DNA of 57,964 nucleotides from an uncultured Mycoplasma sp. (GTDB lineage: Bacteria; Bacillota_I; Bacilli_A; RF39; UBA660). The notes beneath the pieces are model-generated. The model ran no database searches. It saw only the letters and a list, made by a program, of their open reading frames with translations, and was not told the DNA's origin. Shown here in pieces: positions 25,292-33,862 of the stretch. The position numbers and the translations under genes are program-made. The stretch is from assembly GCA_947646115.1 (NCBI GenBank), contig CANSFH010000006.1, positions 1 through 57,964 on the forward strand, in the 5' to 3' direction. Numbering within the stretch: the first letter of the stretch is position 1; the number at the start of each line of letters is the position of its first letter.

Positions 25292-27028
25292 TTATGAAAT
25301 TTTATATGTTCCTAATATACTTTTTTGAACTTGAAGTAAATCTTTGGCATTTACTGTATTATCACCTGATGTATCTCCAGCAAAACTATAAGCACCACTT
25401 AACTTATATGTTCCTAATATACTTTTTTGAATTTGAAGCAAATCTTTGGCATTGATTATTCCATCACCAGATGTGTCTCCTTTAACAACAACTGTATATG
25501 TTTTTTCTTCTTTATCGTTTTTTATAGTTATTTTACATCCTGTTCCTATTAGTTCATCAGATATGCTTTTATCACTAGAATTTTTAATAGTTACAGTTCC
25601 ACTTCCTGATATTGCTTCTAAACTATTTTTAATTGATACAGCCTTACTATTACCTTGTATTCCTGTAATATAACCATTAGATATTTTATATCCTGCAGAA
25701 GTTACGATTGTTGGTATTTCACTACTACTAGGTGAAGAGGGAGAACCACTATCTACTGCTCCATTGGAACCATTTGATATTGACGCATTCATATTTATAT
25801 ATACTGGAATATAGAAAACAAAAGATGATTCTAGTAAACCTAATTTTTTGTAGGCATTATAAGTTGATATTGCTTCACTGGAAGGCGCAGCAACATTTGT
25901 CATGTATTGATTAATATATAATTTACTAATATCTAAAGGAGCAACATTATATTTTTGAAGATAAGAGCTGTATTGTCCTTTGGAAATATATCCAGAAGAT
26001 AGAAAGTCTGCACCACCTTTTATAGCATTATATACACTATTCCATCCTTTGCTTTTTGCATAGCTTAATCCACAATATGTACTGCCTTTATCATTTAAGC
26101 AACTAGCATTAACTCCAATATTGAAGAAATTATAGTACCCGTAATATAAATTATCATACCCTGTATATACTCCGCCATATAAATTTTTTAAAGTAGTTGA
26201 TGTACCTAATTCTTGATACATTCGTGATGCAATGTGAAGCGGACTTACATCTGAAGCCGAACCAGCTTCATTAACAATTTTGGGCAAATCATTTCCTAAA
26301 TTTTTATGGTAAGTATAGAAAGCTGCGCTACCAAACATTGAACTTACGGCACTAACATAAGAAGATGTTAAAGTTTTATCATATTTTAAATATTCAAATT
26401 GAAATATATATTTATCTTGTAAGAAATTTCTTGGGTCCATATAAAATGCGACTGCTGTTTGTGATGCTGCTTTATAAGATCCATCGTGATAACTGCATGA
26501 CGAATCTATATATGAACTATTAGATGTTAATATAGTATTCTTCCCACAAGCACTTTCCTTTTCTACAACTGTCGTCCACTCAAGATTAGTTTGTAACGCC
26601 TTAAAATTCCAAGTAGGGTGTTTTTCTTTTAGTGAACATAAATCTTTCCAATAACTTGAAGGAAATCCTGCGGCTTGCATTTCTTTCTCGCATACGCTAG
26701 TAGCATTTCCATCTGATTCTTTCTTATCTACACGTGTATAACTACTACATACATAGGCTTTTTCACCATTATAATCTATTTCATACCATCCATCATCACA
26801 ATCACCATTTTTGCCTTCATCTGGTATAATGTCAAAATTAGTTAAATTAAATGTACTTCCTACAGAACCTGTTTTTAAGGTAGTATAGTTTGTTCCTGGT
26901 CCTTTTCTTATGTTTACATTACTTAAAAGAACAATATATCTCGATTCAGCATAAACATTTATAATTAGACAAAAAAAGACAAATATTAAAGTTAAAACAA
27001 ATGTTATTTTGTATTTATTTTGTTTCAA
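25292..27028 (-). CDS. Dockerin-bearing beta-N-acetylglucosaminidase (GH73-like autolysin)
   Basis: A 578-residue exported protein. The TTG at 27028 is the likely start (AGGTGAT six bases upstream). Order of domains: signal peptide; SH3b (about 30-90; SNVNIRKGPGTNYTTLKTGS); glucosaminidase domain (about 110-410; SPLHIASRMYQELG with the probable catalytic Glu, YYGYYNFFNIGV); Ser-rich linker; a small beta domain; and a C-terminal type-I-like dockerin of two Ca-binding repeats, GDTSGDGIINAKDLLQIQKS and GDTSGDNTVNAKDLLQVQKS, each ending ILGTYK. Nine extracellular cysteines are unusual for a Gram-positive autolysin. The promoter is at 27059-27087. Docking onto the neighbouring cohesin protein is the natural reading. 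Confidence 0.9.
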   Translation of the reverse strand: MKQNKYKITFVLTLIFVFFCLIINVYAESRYIVLLSNVNIRKGPGTNYTTLKTGSVGSTFNLTNFDIIPDEGKNGDCDDGWYEIDYNGEKAYVCSSYTRVDKKESDGNATSVCEKEMQAAGFPSSYWKDLCSLKEKHPTWNFKALQTNLEWTTVVEKESACGKNTILTSNSSYIDSSCSYHDGSYKAASQTAVAFYMDPRNFLQDKYIFQFEYLKYDKTLTSSYVSAVSSMFGSAAFYTYHKNLGNDLPKIVNEAGSASDVSPLHIASRMYQELGTSTTLKNLYGGVYTGYDNLYYGYYNFFNIGVNASCLNDKGSTYCGLSYAKSKGWNSVYNAIKGGADFLSSGYISKGQYSSYLQKYNVAPLDISKLYINQYMTNVAAPSSEAISTYNAYKKLGLLESSFVFYIPVYINMNASISNGSNGAVDSGSPSSPSSSEIPTIVTSAGYKISNGYITGIQGNSKAVSIKNSLEAISGSGTVTIKNSSDKSISDELIGTGCKITIKNDKEEKTYTVVVKGDTSGDGIINAKDLLQIQKSILGTYKLSGAYSFAGDTSGDNTVNAKDLLQVQKSILGTYKIS

Positions 27029-27058
27029 GTTATCACCTACTTTATATATACTATAATA

Positions 27059-27087
27059 ATTATATAACATATAGGTTACTTACTCAA
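27059..27087 (-). promoter_or_regulatory. Promoter of the dockerin-cohesin-peptidase operon
   Basis: On the minus strand TTGAGT (27082-27087), 17-bp spacer, TATAAT (27059-27064), about 30 bp upstream of the TTG start. It is back to back with the promoter of the LCP gene. Confidence 0.75.
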
Positions 27088-27133
27088 GGAACTGCAAAAC
27101 TTCTTAAGTAAAAAACATGTAAACATAAAAATA

Positions 27134-27162
27134 TTGAAACTATGGATAATATATTATATAAT
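27134..27162 (+). promoter_or_regulatory. Promoter of the LCP-PASTA gene
   Basis: TTGAAA (27134-27139), 17-bp spacer, TATAAT (27157-27162), about 38 bp upstream of the ATG at 27201. It is divergent from the dockerin operon promoter, leaving about 46 bp between the two -35 boxes. Confidence 0.75.
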
Positions 27163-27200
27163 ATAATAGAATATGAATTATATAAAGATAGGGTTGAAAT

Positions 27201-29186
27201 ATGAAGGTATTAATGAACAAACTAAAAAAAGCTAATAAAGCTTTTGTAATAATATATTTAATAGCGCTTATAGTATATACAATATTTTATTTTATACTAG
27301 CTAAAAATTTAATTAATTTAACAGGTATTGAAACACTTATAAGATTTATAGTAGTAGGATTATTTGGAATATGGTTATTTTTATATTTGTTGTGGAATTT
27401 AGTTAATTTAATTTTAAAAAAACATATAACTATTGCTATTACTACTGCTTTTACAGTTATATTTACAGTTGCTTTTGGATTTGTAAATTATTATATTAAC
27501 GTTATTTATACAGGAATTGATAATTTAGCAGAAAGCGAATATGTTACTTATACTACAAATTTAGTGGTATTAAACGGAACAGAAATTAATGCAGATAGCA
27601 AATTGGGAATGATTAATAGTGCTGATGATGTGGAAGGAAATCAACTAGCTAAAGAATTAATTGATAAAGAAAAATTAAATGATAATGAACTAGTTAATTA
27701 TTCTAGTTATTATGAAATGATTTATGATTTACTTAATAAAGAAGTTGATGGTATATTTTTAAGTCCTAATTACAAGACAATATTTAGTGGAGATGATTTT
27801 GCTGGTCTTAATGATACAAAAGTAGCTTTAGAATATAGTAAAAAAATGAAAAATAAAGATACTAATATTGTTAGTAATAAAAGTTTAACAGAACCTTTTA
27901 CGCTTCTTCTTTTAGGGGTTGACTCCACAGGCGCGGGACTTGATGCTAGTTCTTCATTTAATGGCGATACATTAATGATTATTACTTTTAATCCTAAAAC
28001 TTTAAATGCGACAATGTTTTCTATTCCTCGTGATACATATGTGCCTATAGCTTGTAATAATAATCGTTATGCTAAAATAAATAGTGCCGCAGCTTATGGA
28101 ACAAATTGCGTTATAGATACAATTGAACAATTTACAGATATAGATATTGACTATTATGTAAAAATTAATTTCCAAGGAGTGGTTGATTTAGTTGAAGCTT
28201 TAGATGGTATTGACGTTGATGTTGAACCACCAACTTATAAGCCATATTTTAATGCACATAATGGACGTATTTGTGAACAGAATTCTTTGAGACAATTTGG
28301 AGAGAATTTAGTATGTATGGATACAGGTATGCAGCATTTAAATGGCGAACAAGCTTTAGCTTACGCTAGATGTCGTCACGCTTATCTTTTAAGTGATATT
28401 GCACGAAACAAACATCAACAACAATTAATTGAAGCGATGGCTAAAAAATTAGTTAGTCCTTCTAATATAAATAGGATAGAAGAACTTTTAAATGCTGTGA
28501 CTAATAATCTGGCTACTAATATGTCAAGAACCCAAATATTATCATTTTATGAAGTTATGAAAAATATGATTTCAAAATCTTTTAAAGATGGTGACTTCTT
28601 ATCTATTCAAAAAACTTATTTGGAATGGTATGGATTACAGGTTAAATTAAGTAATAATGGAATATTTACATCAGCTGTGGGATATTATAAAGATTCTTTA
28701 GATGCTATTATTAATTTAATGAAAGCTAATTTAGAAATTGAAGAAAAACAGATGATTAAAACCTTTAGCTTTGATGCTAATGAAGAATATACAACAATAG
28801 TCACAGGACAAGGTATTACGACTGGTGGAAAATTAGAAACTGTCCCTAGTTTTATTGGAACTTCAGTTAGTAATGCAGAAGCGTGGGCAAGTAGCCATAA
28901 TATAGCGCTAAAAAAAGAATTTGTAGATAATACAAATCCTAATTATAATGCTAGTATTACTCCTGGATTAATTGGCAATCAAAGTGTTAGTCAAGGAATA
29001 TTAGTAAATAATGTTAGTGAACTCATTATATATATAAATGAAGCTAACAACAATAATAATATTCCAAGTGGAGATAATCAAACAGAGACACCTGATACCA
29101 GTGATAATAATGAACCAGATGACGATACAGATAATGATAATCCTCTAGATGTTATATTGCCTAGTGGCGAAAATAATGAAGACTAA
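27201..29186 (+). CDS. LytR-CpsA-Psr (LCP) family protein with PASTA domain
   Basis: A 661-residue membrane protein. Three N-terminal membrane segments (about residues 11-31, 45-75, 80-105) are followed by an extracytoplasmic domain, the LCP catalytic domain (about 230-415; LLLGVDSTGAG, NGDTLMIITFNPKT, SIPRDTYVPI, LNGEQALAYARCRH), a helical part, one PASTA domain (about 545-612; VPSFIGTSVSNAEAWASSHN) and a disordered Asn/Asp/Glu tail. LCP enzymes attach teichoic acid or capsule polymers from undecaprenyl carriers to peptidoglycan. PASTA, normally on PknB or PBP2x, may add wall binding. It could anchor the polysaccharide made at 0-10 kb. Confidence 0.9.
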   Translation: MKVLMNKLKKANKAFVIIYLIALIVYTIFYFILAKNLINLTGIETLIRFIVVGLFGIWLFLYLLWNLVNLILKKHITIAITTAFTVIFTVAFGFVNYYINVIYTGIDNLAESEYVTYTTNLVVLNGTEINADSKLGMINSADDVEGNQLAKELIDKEKLNDNELVNYSSYYEMIYDLLNKEVDGIFLSPNYKTIFSGDDFAGLNDTKVALEYSKKMKNKDTNIVSNKSLTEPFTLLLLGVDSTGAGLDASSSFNGDTLMIITFNPKTLNATMFSIPRDTYVPIACNNNRYAKINSAAAYGTNCVIDTIEQFTDIDIDYYVKINFQGVVDLVEALDGIDVDVEPPTYKPYFNAHNGRICEQNSLRQFGENLVCMDTGMQHLNGEQALAYARCRHAYLLSDIARNKHQQQLIEAMAKKLVSPSNINRIEELLNAVTNNLATNMSRTQILSFYEVMKNMISKSFKDGDFLSIQKTYLEWYGLQVKLSNNGIFTSAVGYYKDSLDAIINLMKANLEIEEKQMIKTFSFDANEEYTTIVTGQGITTGGKLETVPSFIGTSVSNAEAWASSHNIALKKEFVDNTNPNYNASITPGLIGNQSVSQGILVNNVSELIIYINEANNNNNIPSGDNQTETPDTSDNNEPDDDTDNDNPLDVILPSGENNED

Positions 29187-29205
29187 TCAATTGATTAGCC
29201 TTTTT
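29183..29205. terminator. Terminator between LCP and trxB
   Basis: A perfect 16-bp palindrome (29183-29198, CTAATCAATTGATTAG) overlapping the LCP stop region, followed on the plus strand by CC and T5. The genes converge 8 bases apart, so it most likely serves the plus-strand transcript. Confidence 0.6.
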
Positions 29206-30079
29206 GATTGCTAATATTTATAGAAGCTATCGCTCCTTCACTAGCAGCATTAATAATTTGATAAATTTCTTTTTTGATTACATCACCAGAAGCGTAAACT
29301 CCTCTTATATTAGTTTCACCATTTACATCTGTTAGTATATAACCATTTTCAAGTTTAATATCTGTATTTTTAATAAAATCTGTATTTGGTAAGAACCCAA
29401 TATATATAAACATTGCTTTAATAGAAATATTTCGATCAGTTAATTTCAATCCTACTAATTTATCATCCTTTGTGATTAGTTCTTCTACTTCATTATTTAA
29501 AATTAATTCAATATTTGAGATTTCTTTAATTTGTTCAATTAATGTATTTTCAGCACGAAATTCCTCGCGACGGTGGATAAGATAAACTTTATTAACAATA
29601 TGAGACAAGTATATAGCTTCAGATAAAGCACTAGATCCACCTCCAACTACAGCGACATCTTCACCTTTAAAGAATGAACCATCACATAGAGCACAAGTGC
29701 TTATACCGTGACCTAAATATTTTTCTTCATCTTTTAATCCTAACATTCTAGGTTTGCGTCCACTCGCTATTAATAAATATTTGCTTTGATAAGCATTGTC
29801 TTTAGTTTTAACAGTTTTAATATCATCTAAAATAACATCTGTTACTTGTTCTAGCTTATGTTCTATATTTAAATCAATAACTTCATTATATAGATCAAAG
29901 GCTAAATCAGGACCACTTATACTTTTTATTCCAGGATAATTTTCAATATTAGGTATTATATTTAAAGTTCCTCCTGGGGTACTTCCATCTAATATCAAAA
30001 CTTTAAGTCCTGCCCTTTTGGCATAGATAGCAGCACTTATGCCAGATACGCCCATACCAATAATTATTAAATCATACAT
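29195..30079 (-). CDS. trxB: Thioredoxin reductase-like NAD(P)/FAD oxidoreductase
   Basis: A 294-residue flavoprotein. It has the FAD-binding GMGVSGISAAIYAKRAG, the redox-active CALC (about residues 133-136 in GISTCALCDGSFF), the NADPH motif VVGGGSSALSEAIYLS and the C-terminal YASGDV. It reduces thioredoxin with NADPH. At 294 residues it is slightly shorter than typical TrxB (about 310). Its product would feed the CcdA/CPPC thioredoxin path at 10-11.6 kb, though the genes are far apart. Gene symbol given on family similarity. Confidence 0.9.
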   Translation of the reverse strand: MYDLIIIGMGVSGISAAIYAKRAGLKVLILDGSTPGGTLNIIPNIENYPGIKSISGPDLAFDLYNEVIDLNIEHKLEQVTDVILDDIKTVKTKDNAYQSKYLLIASGRKPRMLGLKDEEKYLGHGISTCALCDGSFFKGEDVAVVGGGSSALSEAIYLSHIVNKVYLIHRREEFRAENTLIEQIKEISNIELILNNEVEELITKDDKLVGLKLTDRNISIKAMFIYIGFLPNTDFIKNTDIKLENGYILTDVNGETNIRGVYASGDVIKKEIYQIINAASEGAIASINISNQKG

Positions 30080-30147
30080 AGTTATTCCTCCATAATTATA
30101 TTATAATATATTTTTCATTTAAATTACATAAAAAGAAAAAAAAGAGC

Positions 30148-30957
30148 TTAACTTACTCGCCCTTTATTTATGTCGTTATAAAGATTAACATATTTTCCTT
30201 TACTGTTTATGTAGATAAAATAAGCTAAAACACCAAAAAATAATATTGCTGAAACTATTTGGGCTATTTTAAAGCCTCCTAACATAAGAGAATCAGTTCG
30301 CCAAGATTCAATAAAAAATCTACCAAAACTATACCACATTAAGTATATGCATGATGTTCCACCAACTTTAATATATTTTAACCTTCTAATAATAAGGATT
30401 ATAACAAATCCTAGTAAACACCACAAAAATTCAAAATAAAATGTTGGTAAGTAATATGTACCATCAATGTACATGCCTTTAATAATAAAATCAGGTACAT
30501 GTAAGTATTCTAAAAAGTTTAGGGTAGTAGCAAAACCATGCGCTTCACTGTTGAAAAAGTTACCCCATCTTCCTATAGCTTGAGCAAGTATTACAGCAGG
30601 TACAGCTATATCTAAAACTTTTAAATAATTTAAATGCTTTTTTCGTGTATAAACATATATAGTTAAGGCTCCGACAATAAGTCCACCATGAATGGCTAAT
30701 CCACCATTCCATATTTGTAATATTTCTAATAAATTGTATTTGTAATAAGATAGATTGAATAAAACATAATATAATCTAGCTCCGATTATACCAAATATTA
30801 TAGCATAAAAACTCATATCAAATATTTCTGCTTTAGAAATATTAAACTTTTTAGCTTCTTCTTCAACAAGAATGATTCCTATAATTATTCCAACTAGAAT
30901 TAAAAAAGAATACCATTTTATCTCAATACCAAATAACGTTAACATAACTGGGTTCAT
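30148..30957 (-). CDS. lgt: Phosphatidylglycerol-prolipoprotein diacylglyceryl transferase
   Basis: A 269-residue enzyme with seven membrane segments. Conserved parts are visible: IKWYSFLILVGIIIG, the YYVLFN and GGLAIHGGL segments, and the signature GRWGNFFNSEAHG (about residues 130-142), then GRFFIESWRTDS. It transfers diacylglycerol from phosphatidylglycerol to the lipobox cysteine of prolipoproteins; one substrate in this window is the cyclophilin lipoprotein at 53 kb. It stands alone upstream of trxB. Confidence 0.95.
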   Translation of the reverse strand: MNPVMLTLFGIEIKWYSFLILVGIIIGIILVEEEAKKFNISKAEIFDMSFYAIIFGIIGARLYYVLFNLSYYKYNLLEILQIWNGGLAIHGGLIVGALTIYVYTRKKHLNYLKVLDIAVPAVILAQAIGRWGNFFNSEAHGFATTLNFLEYLHVPDFIIKGMYIDGTYYLPTFYFEFLWCLLGFVIILIIRRLKYIKVGGTSCIYLMWYSFGRFFIESWRTDSLMLGGFKIAQIVSAILFFGVLAYFIYINSKGKYVNLYNDINKGRVS

Positions 30958-31133
30958 ATTATTCCTCTTTCCAATTTCTATTTAATTATACTATATATAG
31001 AGCAAAAATGAAAGGAATTACTTGTCAGTTTAACTTGTTTACTCTAGATAAATTTATTTTGAACTTATGTCATAATTGTCGAATGAATTTTGCAGACATT
31101 TATATAGACAAGATTTAGAATAATAACTTGAGA

Positions 31134-31183
31134 GTTGGGGCTAATGCTTAAACATAAATAGGCATTAGGCTTCAGACCCCAAC
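31134..31183. other. Bulged long hairpin in 272-bp intergenic region
   Basis: The region 30958-31229 has no gene. It contains a strong nested stem: GTTGGGG (31134-31140) pairs with CCCCAAC (31177-31183), and CTAATGC (31141-31147) pairs with GCATTAG (31162-31168), leaving an 8-base bulge on one side and a 14-base loop. There is no U-tract on either strand, so it is not an ordinary terminator. It may be a structured RNA element or an insertion remnant. Confidence 0.6.
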
Positions 31184-31229
31184 GCGCTATTAAATTTAGT
31201 TTATCGTAAAATAATATATATTGTAAATA

Positions 31230-31397
31230 CTATTTATCCATATTATCTAATGCATAATTGCAAGCATCGATAACAAATTGGGAGAATGTTATTTTTTTGT
31301 TTGTAACCTTATTTATTTTGTTAATTAATTCTTTAGGAAATCTTATACATTTATTATTAGTTTCTTCTTTTGGTTTTTCTTCTATTTTAAATTTCAT
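31230..31397 (-). CDS. Small ribbon-helix-helix-like protein (55 aa)
   Basis: A 55-residue frame with AGGAGA eight bases upstream of the ATG, 11 bases after the glycosyltransferase stop. The sequence NNKCIRFPKELINKINKVTN followed by KKITFSQFVIDACNYALDNM has the beta strand plus two helices pattern of Arc/CopG/YlcI-type ribbon-helix-helix proteins. It probably binds DNA as a dimer and may regulate its own operon. It is the last gene after the Hint-domain protein and GT2. Confidence 0.7.
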   Translation of the reverse strand: MKFKIEEKPKEETNNKCIRFPKELINKINKVTNKKITFSQFVIDACNYALDNMDK

Positions 31398-31408
31398 ATA
31401 TATTTCTC

Positions 31409-32293
31409 CTATTCATCTATTAAATTCCAGAATTTACATGCTAAATCATATTCTTTATCATTATATTTCGTAATCCCTATTTTAGGTATATTGTCTAAAT
31501 ATATATTATATTTTTTAATAAATTTTTTTACATTTATTAAATAGCTTTCTCTTACTTCATTATTACGAATTATTTTAACAAAATAAGTCTCTGCTAAAGA
31601 TAAATATATATCATAAATTCTTATTTTAAAATAATTATACTTTTTATATTTTAAAACATATTTATAGGCATAATCTATAGCTTTTAAAAACTCTTTATAA
31701 TCATAATTTTTATACCTTTTTGTAATAGAATTACTATTTATACTTCGATACATATATATAACTTCTGAAACTTTTACAAATTCATTTTTTTCTAGCATTG
31801 AAAGATAACAAAGAGAAAACCCTACATCTTCTTCCATTTTTAAACTAGGAAATTTTATTTTATATTTATTAATTATTTCTCTTTTAAAAATTTTGGCTAC
31901 AGCATGACTTTCATTATAATAAGATTTACCATTTTTATATTCTCTACCCATTACTGCTTTAACTTTATTATCACTTGTTATTTTATTATATAATTTTTCT
32001 AAAGCTTTATTGCCAATTAATGTATCATCACTATCCATAAACATAATATAATCATTGAAGGTTTTAGTTATTCCTATTTGTCTAGATTTACCTGGTCCTT
32101 TATTTTTTTTATGTCTTATAATTTGAATATTTAGATTAGGAAAAGAAGAAATTAAGTAATCATATTTCTTCTTACTTCCGTCATCTATTATTGTTATTAA
32201 AGCTTTATCAATTATTGTTTGTTTACTTAATGAATTTAAACAATCCTTTACATATTCGTGAGAATTATATACAGGTATTATTATATCTAACAT
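31409..32293 (-). CDS. Glycosyltransferase family 2
   Basis: A 294-residue GT-A enzyme: LDIIIPVYNSHEYVKDCLNS, TIIDDGSKKK, GPGKSRQIGI and the DxD motif in MFMDSDDTLIG (about residues 91-101). It lies outside the polysaccharide locus, 9 bases downstream of the Hint-domain protein gene and 11 bases upstream of the RHH gene. This position suggests that it glycosylates a surface protein or a precursor linked to that operon; the inference rests on context only. It lacks an obvious ribosome binding site and may depend on coupling. Confidence 0.85.
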   Translation of the reverse strand: MLDIIIPVYNSHEYVKDCLNSLSKQTIIDKALITIIDDGSKKKYDYLISSFPNLNIQIIRHKKNKGPGKSRQIGITKTFNDYIMFMDSDDTLIGNKALEKLYNKITSDNKVKAVMGREYKNGKSYYNESHAVAKIFKREIINKYKIKFPSLKMEEDVGFSLCYLSMLEKNEFVKVSEVIYMYRSINSNSITKRYKNYDYKEFLKAIDYAYKYVLKYKKYNYFKIRIYDIYLSLAETYFVKIIRNNEVRESYLINVKKFIKKYNIYLDNIPKIGITKYNDKEYDLACKFWNLIDE

Positions 32294-32302
32294 AAAATAG
32301 CA

Positions 32303-33685
32303 CTACGCACCACTTGCTGTAACTTTAGTAATTTTAGGATAAGTTAAAACTGTTGATGCTGTTAACATATAACTTAATATTTTAGCACTGGTTACAAAAC
32401 AATTATTATTATCTAAATATAAATTATACAATGTTATTTCATTTTCATAATGTTCCTGTTCAATTTTAACTATCTTATAATTTCTATCCATTCCTAAAAG
32501 CTTTAAGTTACTCTTTAATTCACGGGCTTGCATGTAACCTACACCTGCGACATAGAAAGCATGTCCTTCACTACATCTAATTACATCACCTGTTTCTAAG
32601 TAAACAGCATATATATCTCTTGTTTTTACTTTTTCAATTTTCTTTACAGAGGTTTTAATAAATTTATTAGATTTTTCATCAAATGTATACAATTTATCTC
32701 CAACTTTAAAATCTTTTACTTTACGTTTTAGTTTTTTCTTCTTTTTTTCATCATAAGCAAGTAATTCTGTCTCTTCCGTAAAGCATGACCAAGTTGAATA
32801 ATAAATAGCTTCATTTCCTGTTATGGTATATGTTCCAGACCTAACTTCTTTTAGAAGCGTACTTGATGAATTATAGATTCTTAAAATTTGATTCCCAGAT
32901 ACTGTTATAATACTTCCTATTGGTAAAACCCAAGTTTCATTACTTTTTATGGTACCACTTGCACCATTATAGGTATAAGTAAAGGAAGATCCTGATCCTG
33001 ATCCTGATTTAGCAGTTAGTGTTACTGTATTAGCTTCAGTTGTTACATTTCTTGTTATAGTTTCACTTTGATTGCCTGCCGCATCTTTAACATATACTTT
33101 AATTGTATATGATGTTGATGCAGTTAGTCCTGTAAATGTATAACTATTAGTTGTTCCTTTTATTGGCGTATTATTATTTATTTGATACCAATATTCGGTT
33201 ACTCCTTTATCATCACTAGCACTAACATTTACTGTTATTCCAGTTTTTGTCGCGCTTGTTGTAACATTACTTATTACAGGAGGAGTTGTATCTTTTATTT
33301 TATCAAAATATAAATAACATTTTGTACTTTTTTGAGTTATATTATCAAACCCTATTACTCCATTATGATAATTAATAGTTATATTTCTATCTACAGTTTC
33401 TCCAGTAATCTTACAAACACTTTTTTCACTATTAAGATTGTATCCTGACTTGGGTATTTCATTAGCATCTTGATAAACACTTCCATCTTCACTTGTTTTG
33501 ATAGCTACGACTTGAAAGTCTGACATTGTATAATTTACTGTTCCACTTACTATCGTCATATTCTTAACTGTTTTATATTTGGCAAAACTTTGATGCACTA
33601 TAAAAACAATAGCTATTAATATAAATACTATTACTCCTATCAGTATCTCTTTTTTATGACTTTTTCTTATTACTTCAAATTGCAT
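32303..33685 (-). CDS. Membrane-anchored Fn3 protein with C-terminal Hint (intein/hedgehog-like) domain
   Basis: A 460-residue protein: N-terminal membrane segment (about residues 14-32) followed by QSFAKYKTVKN, a cysteine-containing region, an Fn3 domain (about 133-215; TPPVISNVTTSATKTGITVN), a Gly/Ser-rich beta domain (216-295) and a Hint domain (about 300-445). Hint features: starting Cys in WSCFTEETELLAYDE, VKDFKVGDKLYTFDE, block-B His in IRCSEGHAFYVAGVGYMQA and ITLYNLYLDNNNCFV. The usual terminal His-Asn of an intein is absent (SAKILSYM instead), so N-terminal cleavage or ester formation is more likely than splicing. The promoter is at 33759-33787. Confidence 0.82.
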   Translation of the reverse strand: MQFEVIRKSHKKEILIGVIVFILIAIVFIVHQSFAKYKTVKNMTIVSGTVNYTMSDFQVVAIKTSEDGSVYQDANEIPKSGYNLNSEKSVCKITGETVDRNITINYHNGVIGFDNITQKSTKCYLYFDKIKDTTPPVISNVTTSATKTGITVNVSASDDKGVTEYWYQINNNTPIKGTTNSYTFTGLTASTSYTIKVYVKDAAGNQSETITRNVTTEANTVTLTAKSGSGSGSSFTYTYNGASGTIKSNETWVLPIGSIITVSGNQILRIYNSSSTLLKEVRSGTYTITGNEAIYYSTWSCFTEETELLAYDEKKKKKLKRKVKDFKVGDKLYTFDEKSNKFIKTSVKKIEKVKTRDIYAVYLETGDVIRCSEGHAFYVAGVGYMQARELKSNLKLLGMDRNYKIVKIEQEHYENEITLYNLYLDNNNCFVTSAKILSYMLTASTVLTYPKITKVTASGA

Positions 33686-33758
33686 TATTTATCCCTTCCT
33701 TACAAAGTTCTAAATAATGAGCGCTCAATTATATTAGAAATTTATTATTTACATTATT

Positions 33759-33813
33759 ATTATATATCCTGGGTATACTAAAGTCAAGAAAAATGTCATT
33801 ATTTTAGGACATT
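33759..33813. promoter_or_regulatory. Promoter of Hint operon and adjacent operator-like repeat
   Basis: Minus strand: TTGACT (33782-33787), 17-bp spacer, TATAAT (33759-33764). Just upstream is an inverted repeat AATGTC (33792-33797) with GACATT (33808-33813), well placed for the double-HTH regulator encoded divergently at 33863. Confidence 0.65.
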
Positions 33814-33862
33814 GTTTTTAAGATTATTATTTATGAGAAAATTATTTTGGTGATGATTAACT

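Noticed and set aside
31134..31183. Hairpin with GTTGGGG and CCCCAAC ends suggesting an integron attC site
   Set aside because: attC starts with RYYYAAC and ends with GTTRRRY; here the order is reversed on both strands, and no integrase or cassette array is present.
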